DNA from: Xestospongia bergquistia
Lineage: Eukaryota; Porifera; Demospongiae; Haplosclerida; Petrosiidae
Assembly (NCBI GenBank): GCA_963965975.1
Contig: OZ014411.1
Coordinates: 15,644,446-15,708,445 of the forward strand
Reading direction: 5' to 3'
DNA length: 64,000 nt
Positions 36,561 to 51,900 of the stretch are shown here, one piece after another (position 1 is the stretch's first letter; each line of letters starts with the position of its first letter). The notes beneath the pieces are model-generated. The model was not told where the DNA came from. It did not search any database and worked only from the letters and a program-made list of their open reading frames with translations. The position numbers and the translations under genes were made by a program.

Positions 36561-36873
36561 ATCAGAAATGTAATCCAATTAGAGAACAATAAACTCATCA
36601 TATTCCCTAAACATTTAACTACACACAACTGCCAAACATGAAATTATATTTTTGGTGTGTCTTGAAAAATTGCTGAAATTAATACATACTATATTGAATT
36701 CTTTAAAATCACTAAGTATAGTAGATGTAATTAATAGTAGGGTTAATGTACATGTAGGTATATAATATATTGTACAACTAACTAACAGTACTATAGTGTA
36801 GAACTTTGATTATTTAATTGTTGATGTCAGCAATATTACTACAATATAATATTATATTATCTTTATATTACAG

Positions 36874-37102
36874 GTCTATTGATAATGATTTATTGTTGAA
36901 GTATTCTAAATGGGTACTGGATCATGATAAAGTTGAAGGAGTTAAAATATTTATTGACAGACTTCGTAAAGACAAAGGATGTGTACAATTAGAACATTCT
37001 ATAGTACTAGAAAAATTATCACCATATGTTCAAGCTAGTGTTGTTTTATTAACTATAACTAATACTAAAATATTTTTAGTAGAGAGTAAAAATTTTAGTT
37101 AA
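36874..37102 (+). pseudogene. Orphan exon resembling Vps39/TGFBRAP1 family
   Basis: Follows an acceptor (TATTACAG at 36866-36873). It encodes DNDLLLKYSKWVLDHDK, EGVKIFIDRL and IVLEKLSPYV, resembling the segment of Vps39/TGF-beta-receptor-associated proteins that reads KYS-W-L...D...GV-IF. Those are HOPS/CORVET tethering subunits of endosomes. The true exon end may be a donor near 37033; after that the frame runs into an ACTATAACTAA-like low-complexity stretch. No neighbouring exons of such a gene are visible, so this is probably a gene fragment. The family match is from memory of motifs only. Confidence 0.35.
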
Positions 37103-37433
37103 CTATAACTAAAACTATAACTAATATTTTTTTCAAATGTTACTATAACTATAACTAAACTAAAATTAAAACTTTCCTTTGAACTATAACTAATAATATA
37201 TTAAATAACCTCAATTATATTAGTTATTAACAACATAGAATGTGTAAAGCATTTAGCATAATTGCCATGTTAGATAGTGCATGCCTGAGTTGTTTGTGCA
37301 TTTAACCTTCCATGCATGAGTGATTTTCTAATTAACTAGAAAGCATGTAGCTAGTATAGTATGGTTGCTAACCATTGTAGGAGTGTTTATATAAATGTGT
37401 CTATTAGTGCATAACTTTCCTCTAATTTCTAAA

Positions 37434-37482
<49 letters not shown>

Positions 37483-38244
37483 ATGCCAGAAGGACTATAT
37501 CAAGTCCATAAAACCATACTATCAAATGAAGAAGGATGAAATTATCCATGGTCAATTAATATAACTTGTAAAGTAACACAATCTAAAGATTTATTAATTT
37601 AATTACGCTACCTTATATAATTTGTCTTGACTAAAATGATAATGACCATTAAAATACTATATTATTTCAACAAATTTTTATTCCACTGTGCATGCCAAGT
37701 GATCTATAATTGTTTTGGACAAATTTATTTATTTGTTTGTATGTCTACTCTTTTTGTTTTATTATATTGTTGTATGGAACAATTAAAAGGGACGAATGAA
37801 ATTAAACCAGATCCTTTAAATGTCCACTGGCTTCTTTCTCTGTTTGCATTTCTTGTATTTTATAGTTATTATAGTCTTACTTAGACGCTAATGCTAATTA
37901 TAAAATAGTGTAGCTCTAGCCATTGTTTCATTGTAAAGTTGGTATATTTCAGAACAATTATTGGATGATTTTTCAAGTATAATTGTTGTTTTAATTAATT
38001 GTTATTATGTTAACCATCATACTTGATGATGACACATTTCGTCATTGCATAATAAATTAATCAATTGATTGTTAGCATACAACAGATAAATTAGTCAAAA
38101 GATAAAAAATGGACATAGAAATAAACTAAGTTACACAAGAGAAACAATAGGAACATGGGAGTGGTCTTGATTTAAAGAAACCTATAATCATTATGACATC
38201 TATTCATTTATTAGCCACATTAGCTCTAATAGGTATTAGTCATC
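37103..38244. other. Intergenic, low-complexity
   Basis: Contains imperfect AACTATAACTAA repeats (37095-37195) and a long TA microsatellite (about 37437-37479). An open stretch at 37627-37884 is hydrophobic and Cys-rich but has no recognisable domain or splice signals. Confidence 0.6.
37437..37479. repeat. (TA)n microsatellite
   Basis: About 20 TA units; seen directly. Confidence 0.95.
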
Positions 38245-38472
38245 TCAGGATAAAGTGATCATGAGCAGCTGCAGAGTTGAAACATGATGATTAGGAGATG
38301 GAGATAAATTCCCACTAGAACTCAGTGCATACATGTCTTGATTCTCTGATAAAATAGATTTATTCATTCTACCATTTCCATCCTCTTCTAATTCTATTTT
38401 TATTTCTATGACAAATCTATCAAGCCTATCATGTTCATCATTATTATAGTTTATATATCTGCAATATATTTC
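38245..38472 (-). CDS. Candidate orphan terminal exon, acidic Ser-rich
   Basis: On the minus strand an acceptor (GGTATAG) is followed by 75 codons in phase 0 ending in TGA at 38245. It encodes NNDEHDRLDRFVIEIKIELE, MNKSILSENQDMYALSSSGN and a Ser/Pro/His stretch. It lies just beyond the stop of the ankyrin-Death gene (38600) and could be an alternative tail, but the phases seen there do not join (upstream exons end in phase 1). No family recognised. Confidence 0.35.
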   Translation of the reverse strand, partial: EIYCRYINYNNDEHDRLDRFVIEIKIELEEDGNGRMNKSILSENQDMYALSSSGNLSPSPNHHVSTLQLLMITLS

Positions 38473-38599
38473 CTATACCATTAGATAGAAAAGGATTCAT
38501 TTTCACAATTGTTGATAAATGTAATTTCAAAGATTAGTTGTTGACTTAGAAAAAAGTCAAAAAGTAAACAAAATAAAAGTGAAAAACTAAGTCAATAGT

Positions 38600-41500
38600 T
38601 TATTTTCTTGTTATGTATATAAAATAGGCTATAACAGCAACAAAAATGGCTACCAACAGCAACATAAACCAACTACCATCCTTTCCTAGTGAGTAAAGAA
38701 AGAACACATAACTCATTCAGACAATGTACTCAAAAAATTTGAAATATTAATTAACTAAATGCCAACAACAGACATAAGTAATAGCACTAATTAATTTAAA
38801 ATAAGGAAAGTTTAAGATAAGATATCAAATTTTCTTATTTAACATTATAACTATATAATTATACCTTTTGTCTTAATTGGCTCTTGATAAATTGGAGGAG
38901 GAGAATTAAAAGTGGTATTCTCTTGACCTATGGAGTGACACAGGAACAATTGTTAAATGCAATTTTTAACTTTACCAGGTTGATAGGAGTAATCATTTTT
39001 GATCTCAGGTCTTAATAAGTAGTAAAATATCTTTTCTGCTACTGCTTTGTTTTGTACAGGTGGGTCCTCAACAACAGTGATTATCATTCTCCAAGATTTT
39101 TCACAAGTTCTCTGATCTTTCCAAACCCGTAGAACTTCTAAGAGTTTTGCAGTATCATTATGTGGCCAATTCTGTTTAATAGACTTTAGATGAACATCAT
39201 TCACAGCAAGTTGTACACCAATAATTTCCCAATCACACCTAATGTCATTAAGTTGTGTCATCAGGTGTTGTATCTTAGGCTCTTTACCTATAATAATGAG
39301 AAAATAAGAAATATGACTTAATTAACTACTCATTGACAAAATTGTCTATTAATTTGCAAATTTCATAACTCACATAACAATTCATCAGAAATTCCTAATC
39401 CATCATACGATGACGGGATATGGATAGAAGGATGACTATTGGTAGAAGGAGTACTGGTAAAGGGAGCTATATTAAAAAAAAGAGCATAATTATTATATTT
39501 CTATTTAATGCTTCAGTAATTATATAAGCTCAGGTAATATGTTATATGACATTATATTAAAACATGAATATGTTCTGTCTTTAATACCACTCACTTGTTG
39601 TCTCTTGCTCTTGTTGCAAATTATAACTAAAAATTACCAAAGTCATTTGCAGCCTTATTCCTCTAAAAGTAAGCCGTAAGTCAGTGAGTTCCTTGTTATC
39701 TTTGAGAGAGACTTTAAAGGTTAAGGATGGTAGGGCAGAGTCTGGTTGACATCGATCAATGAACTTTCTAGAAAGCTTAAACAATACAAAATTTAAAACT
39801 TCACAACAACTAGGACTTTACTTGGAATGGTAACAACATTGGCTGAATGTCATAATTTTCATTAGCAATTGTAACTTCAGTAATGTTAGGATCGGAGAAA
39901 GCAAATGTGTCTATCCTTTTCCAATTTTCAAATTGTTTCTCTGTTTTCACTCTCTAATATAGATAACAAACATTTTATACAGTGGTTATATAGTGTTATA
40001 GTTTTTTATTCATTATGGTTGCATACCTCAATAAAAGGTCCAAGATTTTTAGTAACAACTGCTTGTACTTCCCAACAAAACTTTGCCTTCTCTTTGAAAA
40101 ACACTGTCATTGCATAACTATGAGATGGTTGTTGAAATAAAACACTCCTAATTTTATTGATGATGCCAATGACACAAAAATCAGAGATTCCTACAACACC
40201 AGAATTGTCATAAGGTGTAAACACTTGGTCATATTCAGTTGGTAACAGCTCAAACTTGTAAGGTGGTTGTCCTTTAGCTCTGATAAATGCTAGATGTTGA
40301 CTTTCCTCTTGTGACCTGAGCTGAACATTATGTTGGAGATGAAGCTTAATAGGTTTAGAGAATTTTCCAGTTGTTTTAATCTTGTAGAAACAGCTAACAA
40401 GCTCAACATCAGGAGGGAGGATGATATCGGACTCTTTTAATGCGACTACATTGACTTCAGTTTTGATATCCTGCCCTTCTTCCACTGATGATGGTGGAAC
40501 GACTAGCTTGATTCCATACTCTGGTTTCTCAAAAACTTGCTCTTCATTGAGGTATTCAATATTCCATATAGACACATCTTCCAAAACTAAATAATAACAA
40601 ATCAAACAAGTAGAAGTACTACATAGTTGTTGTCTAATACCTTACCTCGTTTTGGATTGTACTCCTTGAAAACTCTGGAAACTTCATCCTTCCTTTCGTC
40701 ACAACATTCATCTAACGGAGTGTTACCCTCATTATTTTTTATAGTCGTATCTGCATCTTGAGATAGCAATGATTTTATAACATTTATATGACCTTCTTTG
40801 GAGGCAAAATGCAATGCAGTATTACCATCCTATTTAAAATTAGACTAATCAATAAAAGAATTTATGGATTGATTGACCTTGTTACAAATATTAGGATCTG
40901 CATGATAATGTAAGAGTAACTGGACTATCTCAGAGTGACCTTTTCTTGAGCTACAATGCAGAGCTGTCATCTGAATCTAGAGAAATTAATTGTCATATTA
41001 ACTAGTTCATCATTAACATCAATGGTATCACTATCTCATGCAAGAAAGTATGGTACAGAATTAATAATATGTGTTACATATGCAACAATATCTATATGCA
41101 ATATATATTAGCCTTATCACAAATATTAGGATATCCATTATGTTTTAAGAATAACTAGACTATCTCATTATGACCATTATTTTGAGGTTCTATGTAGAGC
41201 TACTATCAGATCATAGAGAAATTAGTTGTTATAAGTCAGTTGTAGAATTCATGGTAGAATTTTACAAATGGGGTAGGCCAATGGTCTGGCAATATAGTGC
41301 AGATTTCTGCCTAACATACTTGGAGAAAATATCTTATTTGCAAATACTTTTATCTCCTGGCAGTAATCACTGTAGAAACCATTAAGCCAATTATGGAATA
41401 GAGATAAAGCATTAATCTAACCTACTATTCAATGTCAGAACTGAACTATCATGTCAATTAAACTAACTGATGTTCTCATTAATTGTTGACTCTACAGTAA

Positions 41501-42916
41501 TCCACTCATGATCAATAAGCTATATTAATTTTAAATGCTTATGCACATATCTCTGTACTCATACATGCACTAGTAGGAACTAAAGTTGTAGTATTAATAT
41601 GTTCTTTCAGTCAGCCAAAATAATCTGTCCGTTTCTGCATTTTACCTAAACAGGAGGTTGCCTTATGCATTGGAACATTAAAGGCTATCTCTCAGCAGTG
41701 AGGCACCTACTGGTAACAGTTAAGAACTCTCAAGCTGTTTCGATTTAGCCATCGTACTAAGATGCAACAAAGAAAGGAGGAATGGCTACCCGGGAGAAAA
41801 CTCCTATTTATGATAACATTGAAGTGCTTTCTCAGCTTTATGCAGGTAGCACATATCACTCAATAGGTATACGTGTCACAACTTCCAAAGAGGGTCAGCC
41901 ACTACCTGCTTAAATGCTACAATTCTTCTAAGTAGTATTTACTGTAACTTTTATCATCTATCCTTTTAATTGACTCAAGCTTTGAGACATACTCAGTCAC
42001 TTGGACTAGACTTTGTTATGATGACATTTCCAAGCTTAAAGTGCAGCAAAAAAGCTCTCTGAAGTACCAAGTCATCAAAGTCCTTTGAATTGCAAATATT
42101 TAATATTGAAAAGAAATCAGATCTAAAATTAACCATCAAGTCTAACTTTGCCTTTAAAGACATTTTAATAGTGGCGAAAAAAAATTATGATATCAACTAC
42201 AGTTTGTTGTGTATTTTTATAATGTTTACTATTTCTTAGAAATGTCAAAATTACAACAAATATAATTAAATCATAATTAATGCCTTTCACGTAAAGCTTG
42301 ATTTTTTTACCACAATAGATATAAGAGTACTGTGTGTACATACCACATAATCCTAAATGACTGCCTACAATAATATAGTGTACATTTAATTGAGGGTGAT
42401 ACATTTTAATGGTTGCAATATGAAATATCCCAATATAGTAGTAATATAGTGTTTAAAAGTGAGTATGTATGGTAGAGATTCTACTGTGTGGTCACTATGT
42501 CATAATAATAAGATAAAAGAAAGCGAGCTAGAAAAAGAAATGTGGTATATCATTAAGAGAGAAAAAAGCAGTGAATCATAATTAACTTTAATAGATGACA
42601 ATCTGCCACTATCTGCATAGAAAGAAAAAAATATTGTCTCTAGCAAGAAGCTACAATCATACTTTCAGTCATGACCACACCTAATTAATATATCACATGA
42701 AAGTCAATAGGAAGCACTAGAAAGTAGTCCCTATAACAGCCACTGTATACAACACTTTTATTTTCAGAAAATATTGATGAAAGAAAACATGTCACATCAG
42801 ACTTTCACTGCTTAATATTTTGTGGGTACACTTGAATTGACTATTGACAAAGTTCATGAAAGTTGTGATAATATCTAGCCATCCATCCATTCATCCATAA
42901 ATATATAAATAAATAA

Positions 42917-42968
<52 letters not shown>

Positions 42969-45900
42969 TCTTAAGGAAAATAATTCAATTTATATTATGA
43001 TAGTATTGACGGGTGGAGTTAAATTTTATGTTCAATTTTATAGACATTGTCATAAAACATAATTATTATATACTCTAAAACTTACTTTGTTAAGAAGATC
43101 TAGATTAGCTCCTTTCTGGGTTAAAATTGAAACTATATTTTTGTGTCCCTTCTTTGCTGCTAACAAGACTGGAGTAGATCCCACCTAAATATATTATAAA
43201 AACCCATCCATATGCACTAATAGATGTATCATAAGATTTCTACAATATCTACATTACATTTGTACAATATCTACATTAAATTTTATCTTCAGTTTTATAG
43301 ACTTTGTCATGAAACATAATTCTTATATGCATGAACACTTACTTTGTTGGCTTTTTCCTGGGTTAAAATTGAAAACAAGTCTTGGTATCTCTTCTTTACT
43401 GCTAATGAGACTGGAGTAGCCTCCTAAATATTTTATAAAAACACTGTATATATGAACTAGTAGAATGTATCATAACATTTGAACATTATCTACATTACAA
43501 AACTAGACAACACTATATTTAGTCAAATAAAGTATCAAAGTACTCTCAACATTTACTGTAACAATAATATCATCAAGACAAAGAAAACTTTAATAACAAA
43601 AAACTTTAAAGTTAAACTTTAGAGTTATTTGAACCCACACGCTCTTAATTAACCACAAAACAGATACTTTAACAAGTGAAACTGATATAGTCATATAATA
43701 GTTAATTCATCAACATTTTAATGTTAGTAATAAATTAAATGCTATCATTATTGTCATATCATTTGTATGCTCACACGATAATCAATTAGTAATGGCATAT
43801 GTGTAATAACTGTTCTCAACAACAATAGTGTGTAATAACCGTTTTATAATTGTAAACCATTCTAATTAAGATATACTTTTACAAAGCAAAAAAACAAACA
43901 AATGTGTAACAATACAATATACTAAATGACACTCTTGTACTACATACTAAATAAAATGAGATCTGAAATTACATTATGTAAGACTTTAAGCATACATTAA
44001 TTAGCAATAATTGCAATACCATAAATGAGGAAAGAAAAAATAGAGTAAATAAAATGACAACAATGCATTGAATAAAATTAGAAATTATATTACAATACAT
44101 TACATGTAATACATATCATATTACATCACTTTTACATTTTATTATTAAAGCTTAATTCAGAAGATATGTCATTAGAGCACCATGAATGTGTAAATATAGG
44201 ATAGTGTGAACAAAATAACAACAATGCATTAACTAACATTAGAAATTATATTTCATTACATAATACATACCTATTAAAAGAACACATTCAGATGACAATG
44301 TTATTATAGCACCATAAATGTGGAAAAAAACAATAGAGTAAATAAATAACAACAATGCATATAAAAAATTAGAACTGATATTACATATACCTGGTATTAT
44401 ATTATAAAGGATGCATTCAGATGATAAGTTATTACAGCACCATAAATGTGAAAACAAAAATTAAAAGAGTAAATAAAATGACAAGAATAAATTGCAGAAA
44501 ATAGGAAATTAAATCACACTTAACACCTACTATATTGTAAAGGATGTATTAAGATGACAAAGTATTATAGCACAATAAATATAGCAACAAAAAAATAGTA
44601 GAGTAAATAAATGACAACAACACATTGAAGAAAATCCGAAGTTATGTTACATTATATCATATTATAAATTTGAATGGAACAACAATAAACTACTTAAATG
44701 ACAACATTGTTTTACTTTCAGTTAAAGCTTATGCAAAGATGTTGGGCTATATGTATTGTTATGCTTTACTTTTTTTACATAAATCTACATAAATCATAAG
44801 AGGTGTACCTAGTGTTTGGTCTATTATTATTGTAGTAAATATATAGATATTAGTCTTGAATTATTATAATATCTATGTTACGTTTAATTAATGTGTTCAC
44901 AGATGCAGATTAAGAATTAGAGAAAAATATACTCATTGTCATGATCTAAATTACCTTAGTGATAACATTAATATCAGCTCCATGGTTGACAAGTACTTCA
45001 ACAATGTCTGTATGTCCTTTATAACTTGCATAATGAAGGGCTGTCCAGCCTTCCTATTATAGAAACAAACAAACAATCAACTATTAGACTGCTAACACAT
45101 TACAATAACACTACAAACACATAAATACTCCCAAAAATATCTAAATAGTTAAATCTCCACAATTTATCAAGATATATCAAACTACACTCATGCACTGTCT
45201 TCATGTAAGTCATTTGTGAATTCATTACAAATCAATCTTTATTTTTTTAAGGTCAAGATGGTTTTAAGTACATATAGTGCATTGTAAGGGCTTGGAATAT
45301 GAGAATAAGACACACAGATATAATCTTTACAATATAGTTAAGCAAACACTTCAGCAGCTGATATGAAATATACCATGTAACTCTTAATAGCACTTTACTT
45401 ATCAACTATTGTCATGACTCTCTCAGTACATTCTGCACATTTTCACTATAATAACCAACATTACCTGACTGATTATCACAAGCTATAGCTTATTAATAGT
45501 CTACATATTGAAAACAAACAAGGGCACCTTTAAATATGACTTGTTAACAATACCATTAAGCATACCAAGTAAAACTGACAAATATGCTGGTATTGTAATG
45601 ATACTGAACATTAAAATGCTCAATTATGTGTAAATTTATAAATCCAAATTACCACTTGATAAGCCTTTTAGTACAAAACTATTACAAATTTATATTCTTT
45701 CTTTACAAAAATATTAAGCTAAGAAAGTTGTGTTTCATATGACATTGATTGTTATATTATGTGAGCACTTAAATTAATTGTTAACAAATTGATGAAATTG
45801 TGATTTTTATCATTGTTTGGTGTCCAATAGGAAAATTGATTAAAACATATTTATCAAATTTACAATTTTTTATAGTAATATAAATGTTTTGTATCCTATT

Positions 45901-48900
45901 CCATTTCTGGTATTCATTTAATTCGAACTTTATTACAACAGTAATGTAATTGATAACTGTATTATAAGAAAAATTATTTGCACATTATCTTCAGATACAG
46001 AGGGTTAGTAATGCAAGATATGCAATGAACACTTACTGCATTAACAATGTCTAGATTAGCTCCTTTCTTGGTTAAAATCAAAACAACATCTTTGTATCCC
46101 ATTTTTGTTGCTATGATAACTGCTGTAGATCCCGCCTAAATATATAATAATCTCATAACCCCTAGCCAATGAACTACAATAATAACTTACACACTATCTA
46201 TAGTAACATTTTTTATTACTTATTACGTGAGTACACTAGTAACATTACAAATGTAAACAACATTAACAAGTTAAACAAACCACACTCAACAACTCTTACA
46301 ATAGTGTCATCAATATAAATAACACTCTTGTGTACATAAATATACACAGTCATTACTTCAGAACAGACACACTTTTGCACAATTATCAGAGTAACAACTA
46401 ATGAAAAGTTGACCTTTAACAGTAGTCTGATCATAAAAGAATTATTTATTTCTTAGTAGCACACAGGAAGAAACTAGTGTTCCTTAAAATCACTCTCTTA
46501 AAAATAAATTCAACAAATAGTTCCTTTATCATAATGTTAGAATATATGTTAGAAAATACACAACACTTAATATTACATAAAAAAGAACATATTCAGATGA
46601 CAAGTATCACAACAATGAAAATGTGAATAAACTACAGATTTAAAAACAATAATATTATTTCAATAAACCTTGTTATGCTACATTATATGACACTTACTAG
46701 CTGTTATGTTGTAAAAGACACACATGACAGTTATTACATGACCAAAATGTGAAAACGAAAGAAAAGATTAAAGACAATGATAAAAATGCATTGAATTAAA
46801 ATTAGTATTTATATTACATTATATTATGCTTACTTGCTATTACATTGCAAATGACACATTCAGATAAGAAGATATTACAAAACCATAGATTTGGAAACAG
46901 AAAATAATAGAGTAAAAAATGATAACAATGAATTAAATAAATTTAGAAATTATATGTCATTAAATAACATCTATTAACTAATATATTATAGAGGAAAATT
47001 CAGATCACAAGATTCTACAGCAACATGAATTAGGAAAAAAGTTTTTGGAGTAAACAAAATGAGAACAATACATTAAATAAAATTAGAAAGTAAATTACAT
47101 TTTATCACACATTTTATGCATTCAGGTGACAAGTGAATACAACACCATTAATGTGTAATCCAAAAAATAGTATTACATTATATTACACTTACCTGTTATT
47201 ATATTATAAAAGGAACATTCAGATGACAAGTTATTATAGCAACAAGAGTGTGAAAGAAAACAATCAAGTGAACAAAGTAAGATCAATGGATTAAACCAAA
47301 TAAGAAAGTATATTTTAGCACACTTACCCACTATTACATTGCAGAGGACACATTCAGAAGCACAGCACAACAAATGTGGAAACAATAGAGTAAAAGACAA
47401 TGCATAGAAAATAATTATAAATTACATTGCATTATGTCATATGAATGTCCTGTTATTTAATTACCCATTCAGATGACATTTTATTACAGTGCCAATTGTG
47501 TAAACAAAAACAATGGAGTGAGAAAAATAATAAAAATTTATTCAAGAAAATTAGAAACTATACTATATTATATTACTTATCCACTATTATGCATTATATA
47601 TTAAAGGACATTCTGATGACAAATTATGACAGCACCACAGTTGTGGAAATAAAAACTGTGTAAACAAAATGACAACAACATAAAAAAAAGTAGAAATTAA
47701 ATTATATTACACCACCTATTATTTAAGGATGCATTTAAGAAAATTAGAAAATATAGTATATTATATTTAAATGCTATTATATTTAGATTATGTAGAAAAA
47801 TTAAAGAGTAAACAAATGACAACAATGCATTGAAGAAAATTAGAACTTATGTTACATTATTTCACACTTATTTCTATGATAGTGTTATGGACACATTCAT
47901 ATGACAACTTATTACAGCACCAGAAATGCAGAAACAAAAAAATAATAGAATACAAAAAATAACAACAACATGTTGAATAAAAATAGAAATTACATTAAGT
48001 TATATCATAATAATCTGCTATTATATGGTAAATGAGGCATTAAGATGACTAAGTTATTATAGCAATACAAATGTGGAGACCAAAAAAGCAAACAAAACAA
48101 AAAAATAACAATGGATTGAGCAAAATCTGAAATTATATTAGATTTTGTTATGCTTAGCCTCTATTATATTGAAAAGTATACATTTGGAGAACCAGATATA
48201 ACAATACAAGAAATGTGTAAAAAATAAAGAAAAAAAACAAAGTGATAACAATGCATCAAATTAAATTAGAAATTGTATTATAATATATAACACTTACTTC
48301 ATACTTGAATTACATTACAGAGTTAAGGACACATCCAGATGACAAGTTATTGTACCATAAACAATAATGAAAGCCAAAAAGATTAAAATAGATACAATCA
48401 CAACAATGCACTGAATAAAATTAAAATTATATTACATTATGTCAAACTTACCTCCTATTGTAATGTTAAAGGAAACATCCAGATGACAAGTTATTGTACC
48501 ATAAACAATAATGAAAGACAAAAAGATTAAAATAGATACAATCACAACAATGCATTGAATAAAATTACAATTATATTATCTAACTTACCTCCTATTGTAA
48601 TGTTAAAGGAAACATCCAGATGACAAGTTATTGTACCATAAAAAATAATGAAAGACAAAAAGATTAAAATAGATACAATCACAACAATGTATTGAATAAA
48701 ATTAAAATTATATTACATTATGTCAAACTTACATCCTATTTTAATGTTAAAGGAAACATCCAGATGACAAGTTATTGTACCATAAACAATAATAAAAGCC
48801 AAAAAGATTAAAATAGATACAATAACAACAATGCATTAAATAAAATTAAAATTATATTACATTATGTCAAACTTACCTCCTATTGTAATGTTAAAGGAAA

Positions 48901-51900
48901 CATCCAGATGACAAGTTATTGTACAAGAAACAATAATGAAAGCCAAAACAATTAAAATAGATACAATCACAACAATGCATTGAATAAAATTAAAATTATA
49001 TTACATATGTCAAACTTACATCCTATTTTAATGTTAAAGGAAACATCCAGATGACAAGTTATTGTACAATAAACAATAATGAAAGATTAAAATGGATACA
49101 ATCACAACAATGCATTAAATAAAGTTAAAATTAGATTACATTATGTCAAACTTACCTCCTATTGTAATGTTAAAGGAAACATCCAGATGACAAGTTATTG
49201 TACCATAAACAATAATGAAAGACAAAAAGATTAAAATAGATACAATCACAACAATGCATTGAGTAAAATTAAAATTATATTACATTATGTCAAACTTACA
49301 TCCTATTGTAATGTTAAAGGAAACATCCAGATGACAAGTTATTGTACCATAAACAATAATGAAAGCCAAAAAGATTAAAATAGATACAATCACAACAATG
49401 TATTGAATAAAATTAAAATTATATTACATTATGTCAAACTTACATCCTATTTTAATGTTAAAGGAAACATCCAGATGACAAGTTATTGTACCATAAACAA
49501 TAATGAAAGCCAAAAAGATTAAAATAGATACAATAACAACAATGCATTAAATAAAATTAAAATTATATTACATTATGTCAAACTTACCTCCCATTGTAAT
49601 GTTAAAGGAAACATCCAGATGACAAGTTATTGTACAAGAAACAATAATGAAAGCCAAAAAAATTAAAATAGATACAATCACAACAATGCATTGAATAAAA
49701 TTAAAATTATATTACATATGTCAAACTTACATCCTATTTTAATGTTATAGGAAACATCCAGATGACAAGTTATTGTACCATAAACAATAATGAAAGATTA
49801 AAATGGATACAATCACAACAATGCATTAAATAAAGTTAAAATTAGATTACATTATGTCAAACTTACCTCCTATTGTAATGTTAAAGGAAACATCCAGATG
49901 ACAAGTTATTGTACCATAAACAATAATAAAAGACAAAAAGATTAAAATAGATATAATCACAACAATGTATTGAATAAAATTAAAATTATATTACATTATG
50001 TCAAACTTACCTCCTATTGTAATGTTAAAGGAAACATCCAGATGACAAGTTATAGTGCCATAAACAACAATAAAAGACAAAACGATTAAAATAGATACAA
50101 TTACAACAATGCATTGAGTAAAATTAAAATTATATTACATTATGTCAAACTTACAACCTATTGTAATGTTAAAGGAAACATCCAGATGACAAGTTATTGT
50201 ACCATAAACAATAATGAAAGCCAAAAAGATTAAAATAGATACAATAACAACAATGCATTAAATAAAATTAAAATTATATTACATTATGTCAAACTTACCT
50301 CCCATTGTAATGTTAAAGGAAACATCCAGATGACAAGTTATTGTACAAGAAACAATAATGAAAGCCAAAAAAATTAAAATAGATACAATCACAACAATGC
50401 ATTGAATAAAATTAAAATTATATTACATATGTCAAACTTACATCCTATTTTAATGTTATAGGAAACATCCAGATGACAAGTTATTGTACCATAAACAATA
50501 ATGAAAGATTAAAATGGATACAATCACAACAATGCATTAAATAAAGTTAAAATTAGATTACATTATGTCAAACTTACCTCCTATTGTAATGTTAAAGGAA
50601 ACATCCAGATGACAAGTTATTGTACCATAAACAATAATGAAAGCCAAAAAGATTAAAATAGATACAATCACAACAATGCACTGAATAAAATTAAAATTAT
50701 ATTACATTATGTCAAACTTACCTCCTATTGTAATGTTAAAGGAAACATCCAGATGACAAGTTATTGTACCATAAACAATAATGAAAGCCAAAAAGATTAA
50801 AATAGATACAATCACAACAATGCATTAAATAAAATTAAAATTATATTACATTATGTCAAACTTACCTCCTATTGTAATGTTAAAGGAAACATCCAGATGA
50901 CAAGTTATTGTACAAGAAACAATAATGAAAGCCAAAAAAATTAAAATAGATACAATCACAACAATGCATTGAATAAAATTAAAATTATATTACATATGTC
51001 AAACTTACATCCTATTTTAATGTTAAAGGAAACATCCAGATGACAAGTTATTGTACCATAAACAACAATGAAAGATTAAAATGGATACAATCACAACAAT
51101 GTATTGAATAAGATTAAAGTTATATTACATTATGTCAAACTTACCCGCTATTGTAATGTTAAAGGAAACATCCAGATGACAAGTTATTGTACAAAAAACA
51201 ATAATGAAAGACAAAAAGATTAAAATAGATACAATCACAACAATGTATTGAATAAAATTAAAATTATATTACATTATGTCAAACTTACATCCTATTTTAA
51301 TGTTAAAGGAAACATCCAGATGACAAGTTATTGTACCATAAAAAATAATAAAAGACAAAAAGATTAAAATAGATATAATCACAACAATGTATTGAATAAA
51401 ATTAAAATTATATTACATTATGTCAAACTTACAACCTATTGTAATGTTAAAGGAAACATCCAGATGACAAGTTATTGTACCATAAACAATAATGAAAGAC
51501 AAAAAGATTAAAATAGATACAATCACAACAATGCATTGAATAAAATTACAATTATATTATCTAACTTACCTCCTATTGTAATGTTAAAGGAAACATCCAG
51601 ATGACAAGTTATTGTACCATAAAAAATAATGAAAGACAAAAAGATTAAAATAGATACAATCACAACAATGTATTGAATAAAATTAAAATTATATTACATT
51701 ATGTCAAACTTACCTCCTATTGTAATGTTAAAGGAAACATCCAGATGACAAGTTATTGTACAAGAAACAATAATGAAAGCCAAAAAAATTAAAATAGATA
51801 CAATCACAACAATGCATTGAATAAAATTAAAATTATATTACATATGTCAAACTTACATCCTATTGTAATGTTAAAGGAAACATCCAGATGACAAGTTATT

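Larger units (their letters stand above)
41209..43085. other. Intron of the ankyrin-Death gene
   Basis: No further ankyrin exon. It contains a 43-codon plus-strand frame at 41782-41913 (listed separately), and a TAAA/TA microsatellite at 42898-42967. Confidence 0.6.

Noticed and set aside
37627..37884. Small membrane protein
   Set aside because: Hydrophobic open stretch only, in AT-rich DNA; no splice sites, homology or conserved copy.
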